This document shows, one piece after another, positions 39,004-49,100 of a DNA stretch of 64,000 nucleotides; within the stretch, counting starts at the first letter, position 1, and every line of letters starts with the position of its first letter. A model generated the notes under the pieces. It was not told the origin of the DNA. It saw nothing but the letters and a program-made list of their open reading frames with translations, and ran no database searches. This DNA is from Clostridiaceae bacterium JG1575 (GTDB lineage Bacteria; Bacillota; Clostridia; Clostridiales; Clostridiaceae). The translations under genes and the position numbers were made by a program. Location of the stretch: the NCBI GenBank assembly GCA_002838815.1, contig LQGW01000037.1, positions 52,754 to 116,753 on the forward strand. The letters are read 5' to 3'.

Positions 39004-39875
39004 GAGGGTTAAGACGGTCCTTCCAATTCATTCCGGCCAACAACCCCGGAATGCTGATGAGTGCGGATCTTCTGGGCGCGGATGCGGTGATTTTTGATCT
39101 GGAGGACGCCGTGGCGTTAACGGAAAAAGACAGCGCCCGGGACCTTCTGATTGCCGCCCTCCAGACCTTCCCCTACGAGGAGCTGGAGACGGTGGTGCGC
39201 ATCAATCCCTTGGATACTCCCTATGGCGAAGACGACCTTACGGCCCTTTGCCGGGAGAGGGTGGATGCCATCATGGTGCCCAAGGCCACGGTGCAAAGCA
39301 TGCAGCGGGCGCTGGAGGTCCTGCACCGTCTGGGCTATGAAGGTTCGGTGTTGCCCCTCATCGAGACGGCGCAGGGGGTGGAGGAGGTTCGGGAGATTTT
39401 AAGCTTGGACCCCTTGATCGACGGCATGCTTTTGGGCGCCGAGGATCTGACCTCGGATCTTGGGGTGGCGCGTACGAAAAAGGGCCACGAGATTGACTAC
39501 GCCAGAATGCGCTGCGTGACGGCGTGTAAGGCGCAAAAGGTCACCTGCATCGATACGCCCTGGACCGATGCCGAGGACTTAGCGGGGCTTAAAGAGGATG
39601 TACTTTATGCAAAATCGTTAGGCTTTGCTGCAAAATCCTCCATCAATCCGCGGCATCTGGAGGTGCTCCACGAGGTGTTTGCCCCCAGTGAACGCGAGGT
39701 GGTTTATGCGCTGCGGGTTATGGAAGCTCAGGATCTTGCCCAACAAGAGGGCAAGGGCGTATTTTCCCTGGACGGCAAAATGGTGGATGCCCCCATCATC
39801 GCCCGGGCAAAGGCTGCGCTGACGCTGGCGCAGGCCTTGGGACTGGTAAAGGAGGGAGAATATCTTGGCAAATAA
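39000..39875 (+). CDS. citE: Citrate/citramalate lyase beta subunit
   Basis: 291 residues, TIM-barrel CitE family: RSFQFIPANNPGMLMSADLL, the metal site in DLEDAVA, LIETAQGV, and GAEDLTSDLG. It would cleave the acyl-carrier-bound citramalyl thioester to pyruvate and acetyl-ACP. It overlaps citD by 4 bases and citF by 11. Confidence 0.93.
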   Translation: MRGLRRSFQFIPANNPGMLMSADLLGADAVIFDLEDAVALTEKDSARDLLIAALQTFPYEELETVVRINPLDTPYGEDDLTALCRERVDAIMVPKATVQSMQRALEVLHRLGYEGSVLPLIETAQGVEEVREILSLDPLIDGMLLGAEDLTSDLGVARTKKGHEIDYARMRCVTACKAQKVTCIDTPWTDAEDLAGLKEDVLYAKSLGFAAKSSINPRHLEVLHEVFAPSEREVVYALRVMEAQDLAQQEGKGVFSLDGKMVDAPIIARAKAALTLAQALGLVKEGEYLGK

Positions 39876-41418
39876 GATCAAGTTGCCTGAATGGATTGAA
39901 GGCTATGGGGCGGTGACGCCTTATGCGGGTCTTTGGGGCGGCCCCTACGATGCGGCGAAGCCCCAGGCCAAGCGGCCCCCTCGGCGGGCCTCCGAGCCCA
40001 AACGGCAGAAGCTTTATGAGGATTTGGACTCATTGCTCGATGAATTGGACCTGCACGATGGAATGACGGTCTCCTTTCATCATCACCTGCGCAATGGAGA
40101 TTTTGTGCTCAATGAGGTGATGTTGGCCTTGCAAAAAAGAGGCCTCAAAAACCTTCGCATCGCCCCGTCCTCGTTATTCCCCTGCCATGGGGCGCTGGTG
40201 CCCCTTTTGGAGGATGGCACCATCACGGACCTCCACACGGACTACATGTCCGGTCCCTTGGCGGATGCCGTGTCTGAGGGCAAGCTGAAGCATCCGGCGG
40301 TGATGACCAGCCACGGCGGCCGACCCCGGGCGATCCTTGAAGGGGATTTGCCCATTGATATCGCCTTTATTGCCGCGCCCGGAGCGGACGTCTGGGGCAA
40401 CCTCAACGGCGTGTCCGGTCCCTCGGCCTGCGGCTCCTTAGGCTATGCCCACGCCGATGCCCAGTGCGCTGCCTGTGTGGTGGCGGTGACGGATCATCTG
40501 GAGGAGTACCCTCTCGTGCCTACGGAGATTCCCCAGCATCTGGTGGATTATGTGCTAAAGGTGGAGCGCATCGGCGATCCCCGCGGCATTGTCTCGGGCA
40601 CCACCCAGATCACGAAGGATCCCATCGGCCTAAAGATTGCGCGGGATGCCTTGAAGGTGTTGGCGGCGTCCCAGCTTTTGAAAGACGGGCTCTCCTTTCA
40701 AACGGGCGCCGGCGGTATTTCTCTCGCCGTGGCCAAGGAGCTTGAAGGCTACATGCAGGAGCACAGGATCACGGGAAGCTTTGCGTCGGGCGGCATTACG
40801 GGGTCCATGGTGCAGATGATGGAAAAAGGCTTATTCCGAGCCATTTATGATGTGCAGTGCTTTGATTTGGAGGCGGTGCGCAGCTACCGCGAAAACGCCA
40901 ATCACATGGGCATGTCCGGAGATCTTTACGCAAATCCCCACAACAAGGGGGCCGTAGTCAACAATCTGGATATCGTGATTTTAGGAGCCACGGAGATGGA
41001 TGAAGACTTCAACGTCAACGTAACCACGGGCTCCGGAGGACGCATCATGGGAGGCAGCGGCGGCCATGCGGATACCGCCGCGGGCGCCCGCCTCACGGTT
41101 ATCGTCTCCAAACTGGTCTCTGCGCGCATCCCCCTCATCAAGGATCGCGTGACCACCGTGACGACCCCTGGCGAGAGCGTGGATGTTTTGGTTACCGACC
41201 GGGGGATTGCGGTGAATCCTTTGCGAAAAGATCTTTGGGCGGCTTTAGAGGCGGCGGGATTGCCTCTTTACACCATGGCTGAACTCAAAGCCAAGGGCGA
41301 AGCGCTAACGGGTCGGCCTTCGTCGGTGGCCTCAACGGAGCGCATCGTCGCAGTGGTGGAGTACCGCGATGGGACCGTCATTGATGTGGTGCGCAAGATC
41401 GCGCCGCAAAAGCCGTAA
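39865..41418 (+). CDS. citF: Citrate/citramalate lyase alpha subunit
   Basis: 517 residues, TTG start at 39865 after AAAGGAGGGAG. It is a CoA-transferase-type protein (acyl transfer from acetyl-ACP to citramalate). Conserved blocks are VSFHHHLRNGD, SSLFPCHGALVPLLEDG, FQTGAGGISLAV and FASGGITG. It is the last gene of the island and is followed by a strong terminator. No citC, citX or citG is present in the window, so the prosthetic-group and acetylation enzymes must lie elsewhere. Confidence 0.93.
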   Translation: MANKIKLPEWIEGYGAVTPYAGLWGGPYDAAKPQAKRPPRRASEPKRQKLYEDLDSLLDELDLHDGMTVSFHHHLRNGDFVLNEVMLALQKRGLKNLRIAPSSLFPCHGALVPLLEDGTITDLHTDYMSGPLADAVSEGKLKHPAVMTSHGGRPRAILEGDLPIDIAFIAAPGADVWGNLNGVSGPSACGSLGYAHADAQCAACVVAVTDHLEEYPLVPTEIPQHLVDYVLKVERIGDPRGIVSGTTQITKDPIGLKIARDALKVLAASQLLKDGLSFQTGAGGISLAVAKELEGYMQEHRITGSFASGGITGSMVQMMEKGLFRAIYDVQCFDLEAVRSYRENANHMGMSGDLYANPHNKGAVVNNLDIVILGATEMDEDFNVNVTTGSGGRIMGGSGGHADTAAGARLTVIVSKLVSARIPLIKDRVTTVTTPGESVDVLVTDRGIAVNPLRKDLWAALEAAGLPLYTMAELKAKGEALTGRPSSVASTERIVAVVEYRDGTVIDVVRKIAPQKP

Positions 41419-41507
41419 GGGCCTTTTGGCAAGACGAAGTCGGGGCTGAAAAGCGCTGCGAATCCTTCTCAAGCCGTTGAAAAAACAAAAATCAAATCCT
41501 TTCTACG

Positions 41508-41558
41508 ACAAGAACACCGAAGACCTCCTAGACGGTCTTCGGTGTTCTTGTATTTTTT
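41508..41558 (+). terminator. Terminator of the glutamate fermentation island
   Basis: An 18-bp perfect stem (41508-41525 with 41534-41551) is followed by ATTTTTTAT. It separates the island from the convergent protease gene. Confidence 0.92.
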
Positions 41559-41603
41559 ATGATTCTTGGGGCTTTTGGGCGCTTTACCGCCCCAAGGGGC
41601 GCT

Positions 41604-44600
41604 CTAGTTTCCGGTGAGTTCCCGGAGCTTCTTCTCCAAAGGAGCCTCCAAAGAGAGGGGACCGCCGACCAACACGATGGTTTTGGGTTGCACGTCCTGG
41701 AGGAAGGAGCGGACCTCGCCCGGCAGGGCTTTGGCCGGACTCAACAGCAGGGCAGATCCTGTGCGGGCCGTGAGGGGGCCAAGGACCAGGGCATCGGCAA
41801 ATCGGACGCCGTTGGCGACAAAGACCTTCAGGGGGGCGGGGGTTGTTTGCTTGGCGAGCGCCAGGGCCGTTGCATAGCGGTCTGCGCCAGAGATGCGGCG
41901 CACTTTTTTGGCGTACTTCTTCAGCTCCGTCGCCACAGCTTCTGAGAGGGAATGGGATCCGCCCACCAGGGTAATTTCTTCAAACATTCCTTCAGCAGCC
42001 AGCGTATTGCGAAGCGCCGGGGAAAGTTGGTGCTTGTCGGTGAGGACAATGGGGGTACGTTCTTTGGCGGCCAGCTGTCCGGCGGCGAGGCCGTCGGAGA
42101 TTTGATCCTTGGCGACGAGGAGGAGTTTTTTCGCGTTGGCACCGCCCTTACGCAAGAAACGAGCGCGCACCGCAAGGGCCGTTTCAATGCGGGTCTTGCC
42201 TTGGAGTCGTTCCACGGTTAGGCCCTGGGTTCCCAGCGCGCGTTCCACAGCTTCTGAGATGGAGTTGGGGCCACCCACGATGGTGACGTGTTGCACCTTC
42301 ATCCGCCGAAGCTCTGCCAAGGTTTTGGCATTGAGAGAATGGGGCTCGGTGATGAGGACGGGGGCAAAGCAAAGGTGAGCCAGGGGGGCCACACTCAATA
42401 GATCTGAAAAGGTTGCGCCGGAAACAAGCACGGCTTCCTTGGCTTCTTTGTAGTAGGTTTTTGTCAACTTTTCGGCCGTTTCGTAGCGATTGGCACCGCC
42501 CAGGCGGGTGAAGCTTTGCTCCAAGGGTCGAAGCGAGGCTAGAGCCTCCCGAAGCGTCAGGGTCATCTCATCGAGCTTTGCGTGGGGCGTTTTGGCCTCG
42601 GCCAGAAGTTGATCTCCAGCGACAATGACATGATCTAAAGCCAAAAGATCTTCGACCTCGTAGGCATTTTCATCCACAGCCTTGGCTTCCTCTAGAGCCA
42701 TGCGAAGATGATCCCGCGCATAGCTGGTGGCTGCCTGAGGCACGAAGAGGAAGGTAGCAGTGAGTGGAGCTGTTTTCTTGGAAAGGTGGACGTCTTGGAT
42801 CGGATCTTTCAGCGAAAACCCATGGGGAACGGTCAAAATACGTATGGAGTAGCGGCCAAAGGGGAGAAGATTCTTTGAGGGGACTGCTTCGCCCTGGTCG
42901 TTGAGCACCTCATAGGTGAAGCCTTCCACGGGTTCTCCCGTCGGGGTTTTCCCAAGAACGGTCAAAACTCCTTTTTGTGAGGCAGGAGCTAGTAGGGTGT
43001 TAAGGTCTGCTCGGGCTTCATTTGCTCCAAAATCCACGGCGTGGACGATGAAGTCTTCCGGCGCCTGATTCTTAAGATCCACCTTTTGGTTTTGGACCAG
43101 GATCTTTGCTCCCGTTTTTCGATTCGTGAGGAAAATTTTCTTGACGCCCGAGAGGGAATCCACAACGTCAAGGGTGATTAAGGACCCCTTTTTCGCTGCG
43201 CCTTTAATGAGCGGCGCTTTGGTGTCTAAGATCAAGGAGAAATGGGTGGTTTGGAGCGGAGCGTTGGGGAGGAAGGCTTTGGCGCTCAAGGAGAGATCAA
43301 AGCGGCCGTCAGATTCCTTTTCTCCCTTTTGATTGGTTCCGTTCCATGAAAAAAGATTTCTTGATTTTGGCAGGGCATTATATCCGGAGAAGTGGTTTTT
43401 TTGTCCTTCAAAGCCCATATGGCTCCAAACAGAGACTTCCTGCCCTTGGGCATCCTTTTTGGTGATTCGAAGAGCGGTTTCGCTGTAGTTTCGTAAGAAC
43501 ACGGCACGAAGGGTCACCTGATCGAGCTGACCGTCCGCGTTGGGGGAAAAGACCAGATGCTTTTGATCAAAGCGAGGAGCTTCCCCTTGGACCGATTCCG
43601 TTTCGCCCAAGGCGACCTCTTTTTCGGTGCCGTTGACCGTGAGGGTGGAAAAAAGGCCGGTGGCGTCCTTTTGGAAGCCGTAAAGGGGCGTTTCCCCTTT
43701 TTTGAGCTCCGTCAGTGGGGTATCGATGACGGGGAGTGCTTTCCAGTTGCCGTAAAAGCCCATGAAGGGGATGGAGAGCTCGGGGCTCTTTTGGTCTACA
43801 GGGGTGAGGACGATGAAGCCTTCGATGAAATAGCCGTTGGGCATTTTCTCACGCAAGAGGTCCCGTTTTATTCTAAGGTCTAGGGAGACTTCGGTGGTGA
43901 CGGAAGATTCTGGAGAGACTTGGATGGGGGCGAGCGCCCGTTCCTCCAAGAGCAAGGGCTTCAAGGTCATGCGGCCCTTGTCGGTGTCGTCCGTGGTTAC
44001 GGTGAGTCGGGCATAGTACTTCTTTGAAGTCTTTCCGAGGTTTTTTACTTGGAAACGAAATTTGGTGTGGTCTGAGGAGAGTTCGCCCAAGGGCAGCACG
44101 GACGCAGTGCCTTCTTCATTCAAAAGAATGGCCTCGGCCGTCAGGGCGTCCTTTAGAGAGAGCACCCCGGCGCCTTGCTTTCTTGGAGAGCTGTAGGTCT
44201 TTGCGGCAATGTCCTTATGCGGGCGGGCGGTGGAGAGCAGCAGCTCTTTTACAAGGTCATAGCGTGCGGCGCCTTGAACGTTTGGATAATCCTTGGTGAC
44301 GCGGGCCTTGACGTGGGTGGCTGCTCCGGACAAATGGGGGGTGGCCATGGAAGTCCCACTCATGGTGCCGTAGCGGTTGTCGTTAAGAGTGGAGAAAATT
44401 TGGCCGCCTGGAGCGGTGATTTCCGGTTTGAAGTGAAGATTGGTGGTGGGACCGAAGGAGGAGAAGTCTGAAAGGCTCCCGTCATTCGGGTTCATGATTT
44501 CTTTGCGTTTTCCTGTCTTTGGGTTAATGAGCACCTGATGGCTGTTTTCCAGCGAAGCCACCGAGGTGATCGCAGGGGAGACCGTGGGAATCCCCAGGAC

Positions 44601-45716
44601 GCCGTAATCGGGATGGTCCGCTTTGGGATGAGCCGCCATGAAGCCCATGTAGCCTTCATTTCCGGCCGCAGCATTGACCATAATCCCTGCTTCGCGGCTC
44701 TTATGCACAGCTTCCTGGATGAGGCGATCCACCTGCTCGGTTTCTCCGGCGGGGGTCCCAAAGCTGATGTTGATGGTGTCGGCGTTCAGCAAGATCGCAT
44801 CCTCCATGGCTTTGGTGTAGATGCTGGAATTGGTGGCGGCCTGCGTTTGGCCGAAGACGCGCAGGGCCAAAAGCTGAGCATCGGGGGCTACGCCGCGCAC
44901 TCCGCCTTGGGATTCGTCGCCGTGAGCGGCCAAAATTCCGGCCACGTGCTGTCCGTGCATGCCGGTGTCTTTGTTCTGATCTTTGATGTTCTGGTTTTGA
45001 TCAAAGTAGTTGTAGCCGTAGGGCACCTTAGGCGTCTGGTAGCTGCCGCGCAGCTTATGGGTTGCAATGGCCTGTTCAACGGACTCCTTGGTGGGGTATT
45101 TTGCGTCCTTTGCATTAAAGTTTGCAAAGTCTTTGTGCTGGACGTCCATGCCCGAATCCACCACCGCGATGACCTGGCCGCGGCCGGTGTATCCGCTCTT
45201 CCAAGCGGCGGGAACTTCAATGCGTCGCTTGGCGTGATGGCTCAAAGGCGTCACGGTGCGGGGGGCTCGATAGGTTTTGGGCACGATGACTTCCTCCACG
45301 TCCGGATGCTGAGCCAGCCGTTGGGCCTCCTCTCGGGTGAGGGAGAGCGCGAAGCCCGAGAAAAAGACTTGGTACTGGAAGAGGACCTGCGGGACGATGC
45401 CCTGGTCTGCTACGCTTTGCAAAAGGGTATTCCCCAGGCTTTTGGTGTATTGGACGCGTTCTTCAAGGGCGCCGGCCTCTAGGCGGCGAGACAGGGTAAC
45501 CTCCCGAATTCCTTTGCGGCGGCGAAGGGATTCCTCATTGGCGCGCACCACCACCGTCAAGCGATCGGTCGGGGCATAGCGTTGGGTTGCGTCTTGGTGG
45601 ATCGCGTTCGGGGGGGCGCTTTGCGCATTGCGAGAGGCCGCAAGGGTGAGGGGCCCGGGAATGAGCGTGGTCGCTACTGAAGCTGCGATCAGCAGGGAAG
45701 CGATTCGGTTTTTCAT
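41604..45716 (-). CDS. Secreted S8 serine protease with CWB2 anchor (paralogue A, no PA domain)
   Basis: The start is the second of two close ATGs (45716, MKNRIASLLIAAS), because AAGGAG abuts the first. It gives 1370 residues. A signal peptide (about 1-28) is followed by an inhibitor-like propeptide (LTVVVRANEESL, then VFFSGFALSLT). The subtilisin domain has the triad Asp187 (VVDSGMD), His254 (MHGQHVAG) and Ser456 (GTSMATP), with oxyanion Asn353. Unlike its two paralogues it has only about 100 residues between Asn and Ser, so no PA insert. C5a-peptidase-like Fn3 domains follow, then a FIVAR-like helical unit near 1025-1085 and three CWB2 repeats in the last 280 residues (LGGANRYETA and similar). 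It is expected on the cell surface, held non-covalently. Confidence 0.92.
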   Translation of the reverse strand: MKNRIASLLIAASVATTLIPGPLTLAASRNAQSAPPNAIHQDATQRYAPTDRLTVVVRANEESLRRRKGIREVTLSRRLEAGALEERVQYTKSLGNTLLQSVADQGIVPQVLFQYQVFFSGFALSLTREEAQRLAQHPDVEEVIVPKTYRAPRTVTPLSHHAKRRIEVPAAWKSGYTGRGQVIAVVDSGMDVQHKDFANFNAKDAKYPTKESVEQAIATHKLRGSYQTPKVPYGYNYFDQNQNIKDQNKDTGMHGQHVAGILAAHGDESQGGVRGVAPDAQLLALRVFGQTQAATNSSIYTKAMEDAILLNADTINISFGTPAGETEQVDRLIQEAVHKSREAGIMVNAAAGNEGYMGFMAAHPKADHPDYGVLGIPTVSPAITSVASLENSHQVLINPKTGKRKEIMNPNDGSLSDFSSFGPTTNLHFKPEITAPGGQIFSTLNDNRYGTMSGTSMATPHLSGAATHVKARVTKDYPNVQGAARYDLVKELLLSTARPHKDIAAKTYSSPRKQGAGVLSLKDALTAEAILLNEEGTASVLPLGELSSDHTKFRFQVKNLGKTSKKYYARLTVTTDDTDKGRMTLKPLLLEERALAPIQVSPESSVTTEVSLDLRIKRDLLREKMPNGYFIEGFIVLTPVDQKSPELSIPFMGFYGNWKALPVIDTPLTELKKGETPLYGFQKDATGLFSTLTVNGTEKEVALGETESVQGEAPRFDQKHLVFSPNADGQLDQVTLRAVFLRNYSETALRITKKDAQGQEVSVWSHMGFEGQKNHFSGYNALPKSRNLFSWNGTNQKGEKESDGRFDLSLSAKAFLPNAPLQTTHFSLILDTKAPLIKGAAKKGSLITLDVVDSLSGVKKIFLTNRKTGAKILVQNQKVDLKNQAPEDFIVHAVDFGANEARADLNTLLAPASQKGVLTVLGKTPTGEPVEGFTYEVLNDQGEAVPSKNLLPFGRYSIRILTVPHGFSLKDPIQDVHLSKKTAPLTATFLFVPQAATSYARDHLRMALEEAKAVDENAYEVEDLLALDHVIVAGDQLLAEAKTPHAKLDEMTLTLREALASLRPLEQSFTRLGGANRYETAEKLTKTYYKEAKEAVLVSGATFSDLLSVAPLAHLCFAPVLITEPHSLNAKTLAELRRMKVQHVTIVGGPNSISEAVERALGTQGLTVERLQGKTRIETALAVRARFLRKGGANAKKLLLVAKDQISDGLAAGQLAAKERTPIVLTDKHQLSPALRNTLAAEGMFEEITLVGGSHSLSEAVATELKKYAKKVRRISGADRYATALALAKQTTPAPLKVFVANGVRFADALVLGPLTARTGSALLLSPAKALPGEVRSFLQDVQPKTIVLVGGPLSLEAPLEKKLRELTGN

Positions 45717-45741
45717 AAACATACTCCTTATTGTGAGTCAA

Positions 45742-45776
45742 GGAGCCAAACTTATTTATTAATAATAATTGGCTCC
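45742..45776 (-). promoter_or_regulatory. Leader hairpin of protease A
   Basis: GGAGCCAA (45742-45749) pairs with TTGGCTCC (45769-45776) around an AT-only-like loop. It lies 12-15 bases upstream of the Shine-Dalgarno site on the minus strand. A TAAAAT -10-like hexamer lies further upstream near 45808. Confidence 0.45.
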
Positions 45777-46056
45777 ACAAATAAAATAACAAGCTTGATT
45801 TTATCATGTGAAGAGTCACTTCAAAACCCCTAGTAAATTATTTCTGAGTTTACTTGATGAGTGCCGATTCCAAAGAGGAATTTTAAAATTGAAAAAGGTT
45901 TTTAGGGGTGCCTCAATATGAGATTTCCAAAAAATCGACAAAAGCCGTTGAATAAAATCCTCGTAAGAGAGGGTCAAAGCAGGGAAGGTCTTGAGCCTAG
46001 ATGGGCTCACTTGCTCTTTTAGGGCTACGTTGCGCGGGGCGTTTTTGGGGCATCAA
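45777..46056. other. Spacer between proteases A and B
   Basis: About 280 AT-rich bases hold the presumed promoter of protease A (minus strand) and no visible gene. Confidence 0.5.
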
Positions 46057-46057
46057 A

Positions 46058-46097
46058 GAAAAATGCTCCGGTCCCCTCAAGCAAAGGGGACCGGAGC
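46058..46097 (-). terminator. Terminator of protease B
   Basis: On the minus strand GCTCCGGTCCCC (46097-46086) pairs with GGGGACCGGAGC (46076-46065), followed by ATTTTTC. Confidence 0.9.
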
Positions 46098-46136
46098 GTA
46101 GGCGCAGGCGATCTTAAGGAAAGGATCGCCTAGGGG

Positions 46137-49100
46137 CTAGGGGTGAAGGGTCGAGAGGGCTTGTTCCATCTCCAAGGAGAGAACTTTTTGGCCGCCAAAG
46201 AGGGTGATTGTTTGGGGGCGATTGCTTTTGAGCCATTCTTGAACGCTCTTGGGCAGCGCCTGGCCGGGAGTTAATAGAAGAGCCGAGCCGCTCTTGGCGC
46301 TGACGGCACCTAAGACCAGGGCATCGCTGAGGGTCTCCCCGGTGGCTATAAAGACTTTTTGCCCCTCGGGGTAAGCGGCTTTGGCAATGGCTAAGGCTGT
46401 TTCGTAGCGGTTGGCGCCAAAGAGGCGTCGACTGGTTTTGGCGTGCTTTTTCAGCAGTTGGGTGGCTTCAGGAGTGATGGCGGACTCGCCGCCGATGAGG
46501 GTGAGGGTGTCGAGGCGTCCCTTGGCTAAAAGCGCCTCTGTGGCGTGGGGAATGCTCCGGGGACGGGTCAACAAGATGGGCATGGCGGCGGGAGCGGCCA
46601 GCTGGGCGGCGGAGAGGCCGTCGGCCAGAGCTTCGCCTGAAACCACCACGGCTTCTTTTTTGTTTGCCTGTTCATGGGCCAAGACTTCAGAGGCGATGCG
46701 GGCCGAGGTTTCGTAGCGGTCTGCACCGTAAAGACGCACCACGGTGAGGCCCATGGACCATAGTTCTTTTTCGGTGGCGGAGGAGATGCTCTTGGTGCCG
46801 CCGATGAGGGTTACATGATCCACCCCCAGACGGCGCAGTTCCTTCTTGGTTTCCTGGGGAAGTCGAGTGCCTTCGGTGAGTAGCATGGGGGCATCTTTTA
46901 AATGGGCCAAGGGAGCGGCGCATAACAGATCCGCCTGCCGCTGTCCGCTGACGAGGAAGGCTTCTTTGCTGGTTTTGTAATAGCGTGCGCTGATTTTTGC
47001 AGCGGTTTCGTAGCGGTCTTTGCCGTGGAGGCGGTCCATGGAACGGTAGAGGGGGACAAGGTTTGCCATGGCCTGGCGCAGATCGCGGATGACTGACGCG
47101 ATTTGATCTGAGGTGGCATCTGGGTTCAAGTAGGTGCTACGGGCCCGATAAAGGACCGATCGAAGCACTCGAGTCCCCCGGGCTTGGTAGCGACGCAGAT
47201 CCACGGACTGCGCTTCTCGGATGGCGGCATAAAGGGCCGCCTTGGAGACGCTGCTTTCCGTTTTTTCAAAGATAAAGACGACGTCTCCATGGGGGGCTTG
47301 GGGCGTGATGGTCTTCGTAATCTCCCGTTGACGAACGCGGAAGCCCTCGGGAATTCGGGTCACTTGAATGCGGTAGGTGTCAAAGGGCAGATCCGTGAGG
47401 GATCCAACGGGCTGGTTGTTCGAGTTGAAGACCCGAAAGTAGAAGGTCGGAAGGGTTGTGTTTGCGGTGGTGCGCCCCGAAACGCTCAGGGACCCAAGTT
47501 CCGTAGGATCGGGGATGACGGGCTCTTCCGGGTCTGGAATGACGGGTTCTTCAGGGTCTGGAACGATGGGTTCTTCAGGGACCACAGGATCGGGCGTGGG
47601 GGTTGGGGCAGGGTCTGGTGCCGGCGTAGGTTCTTCCGGCGAGGGCTCGGGATCCTCGGGCTGCTCGCCCAAGCGAAGGAGGCTCGTTAAGGACGCACTG
47701 CGCTCATTGAGGCCGTAATCCACAGCGTGGATCGTGAGGGAGGCAGGGTTTATGCCGGTAATGTCCAGGGTTTTTCCCTGGATCGGGATCCGCTCCGAGC
47801 GCCCGCTTTGCGTTGCGTACATCTGCTTGATTCCAGAGGTGGGATCCGAGGCATAAATCCGTACGCTGGTTCCCTGTTGCTTGGCGCCGCGAAGCTCAGG
47901 GGCTGCGGTGTCCAAGATCAGGGGCATCGTGGTGGTCAGCACTTGGGGGTGAGCCGAAGTAGGCGTAACGTCCAAACGTAGGGTGAAGCGGCCATCGGCT
48001 TCTCGGCGTCCGGACCGGTCGGTTCCATCCCAATGAGCGACTTCTCGGGACTTGGGGGAACGAAGGCTGCCGGAGTAGTGGTTTTTGCGGCCGCCGTGAA
48101 TCCAATTTTGGTAGACGGGAATGTCCCGACCGTTGGCGTCTCTCTTCGTGATGGTGATGGCGGCACGGCTGTAGTTTCTGGTAAAGACGCTTCGCAAAGA
48201 GACGAAATCCAGCTGGTCGTCTCCATTGGGGGAGAAGACCAAATGGCGCTTGTCGGCTTTGGGATGCTCTTGGGTGCTTTGCGCTGTGGTGCCCAAGGGC
48301 ACCACGCGAGCGACGGCGCCTCGGCCGATGGTGGACAACAGGCCCGTCACATCCGGCAGCTCACCATAGAGGGGCGTTTCGCCCTCGGCCAGGTCGTGGA
48401 GGGGCGTGTCCACGGCCGGAACTCGGTCAAAGTCTCCATAAAAGCCCATGAAGGGAATGGAGAGCTCAGGGGCTGAGACGCCTTTGGCAGTGAGGACGAT
48501 AAAACCTTCGACAAAGTATCCATGGGGCATCTTTTGCTGAAGCTCCTCACGGTGCAAGCTCAGATCCAGTTTGGTTTTGACCAGTTTTGTCTCCCGAGCG
48601 GCCACGGTCACATCGGGGAGTGCGCGCTCTTCGATGAGGAAGGGGCGCAGCATCATGCGTCCGTTGGCCGTATCATCGGTGGTGACCACTAGCTTGGCGG
48701 AATAGGTCAGGGAGGAGGCGCCAAGGTTTTTGAGGCGCAAGGCAACCTCGGGCTTCTCTTGGGCGATTTCCCCCAAAGCGATCTTCGATTCCGTTCCGTC
48801 CTTGGCCAAAAGAACGGCCGAGCTTCTTAGAGAGGCGCCGATGTCCATGACGCCTGCGCCTTGCTTTCTGGGCGAGGTATAAAGGTGCTGGTCTGGATCC
48901 ACGTGGGGACGAGCGCAGGAGAGGAGCAGGGATTTTACGAGGTCGTAGCGGTCCTTGGCACTTAATGAAGGATAATCCGCCTCCACTCGGGCTTTGACTA
49001 AAGCGCTCCCGCCAGCCAGGTGTGGGGTGGCCATGGAGGTTCCGCTCATGATGCCGTACCGGTTGTCGTTGAGGGTGGAGTAGATGCGGCCGCCCGGAGC

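Noticed and set aside
44538-45482. 314-codon ORF on the plus strand
   Set aside because: It is antisense to protease A and shows the same shadow composition.
47500-47660. Tandem repeats as a CRISPR array
   Set aside because: The units are in frame inside protease B, directly adjacent without spacers, and encode a Pro-rich linker.
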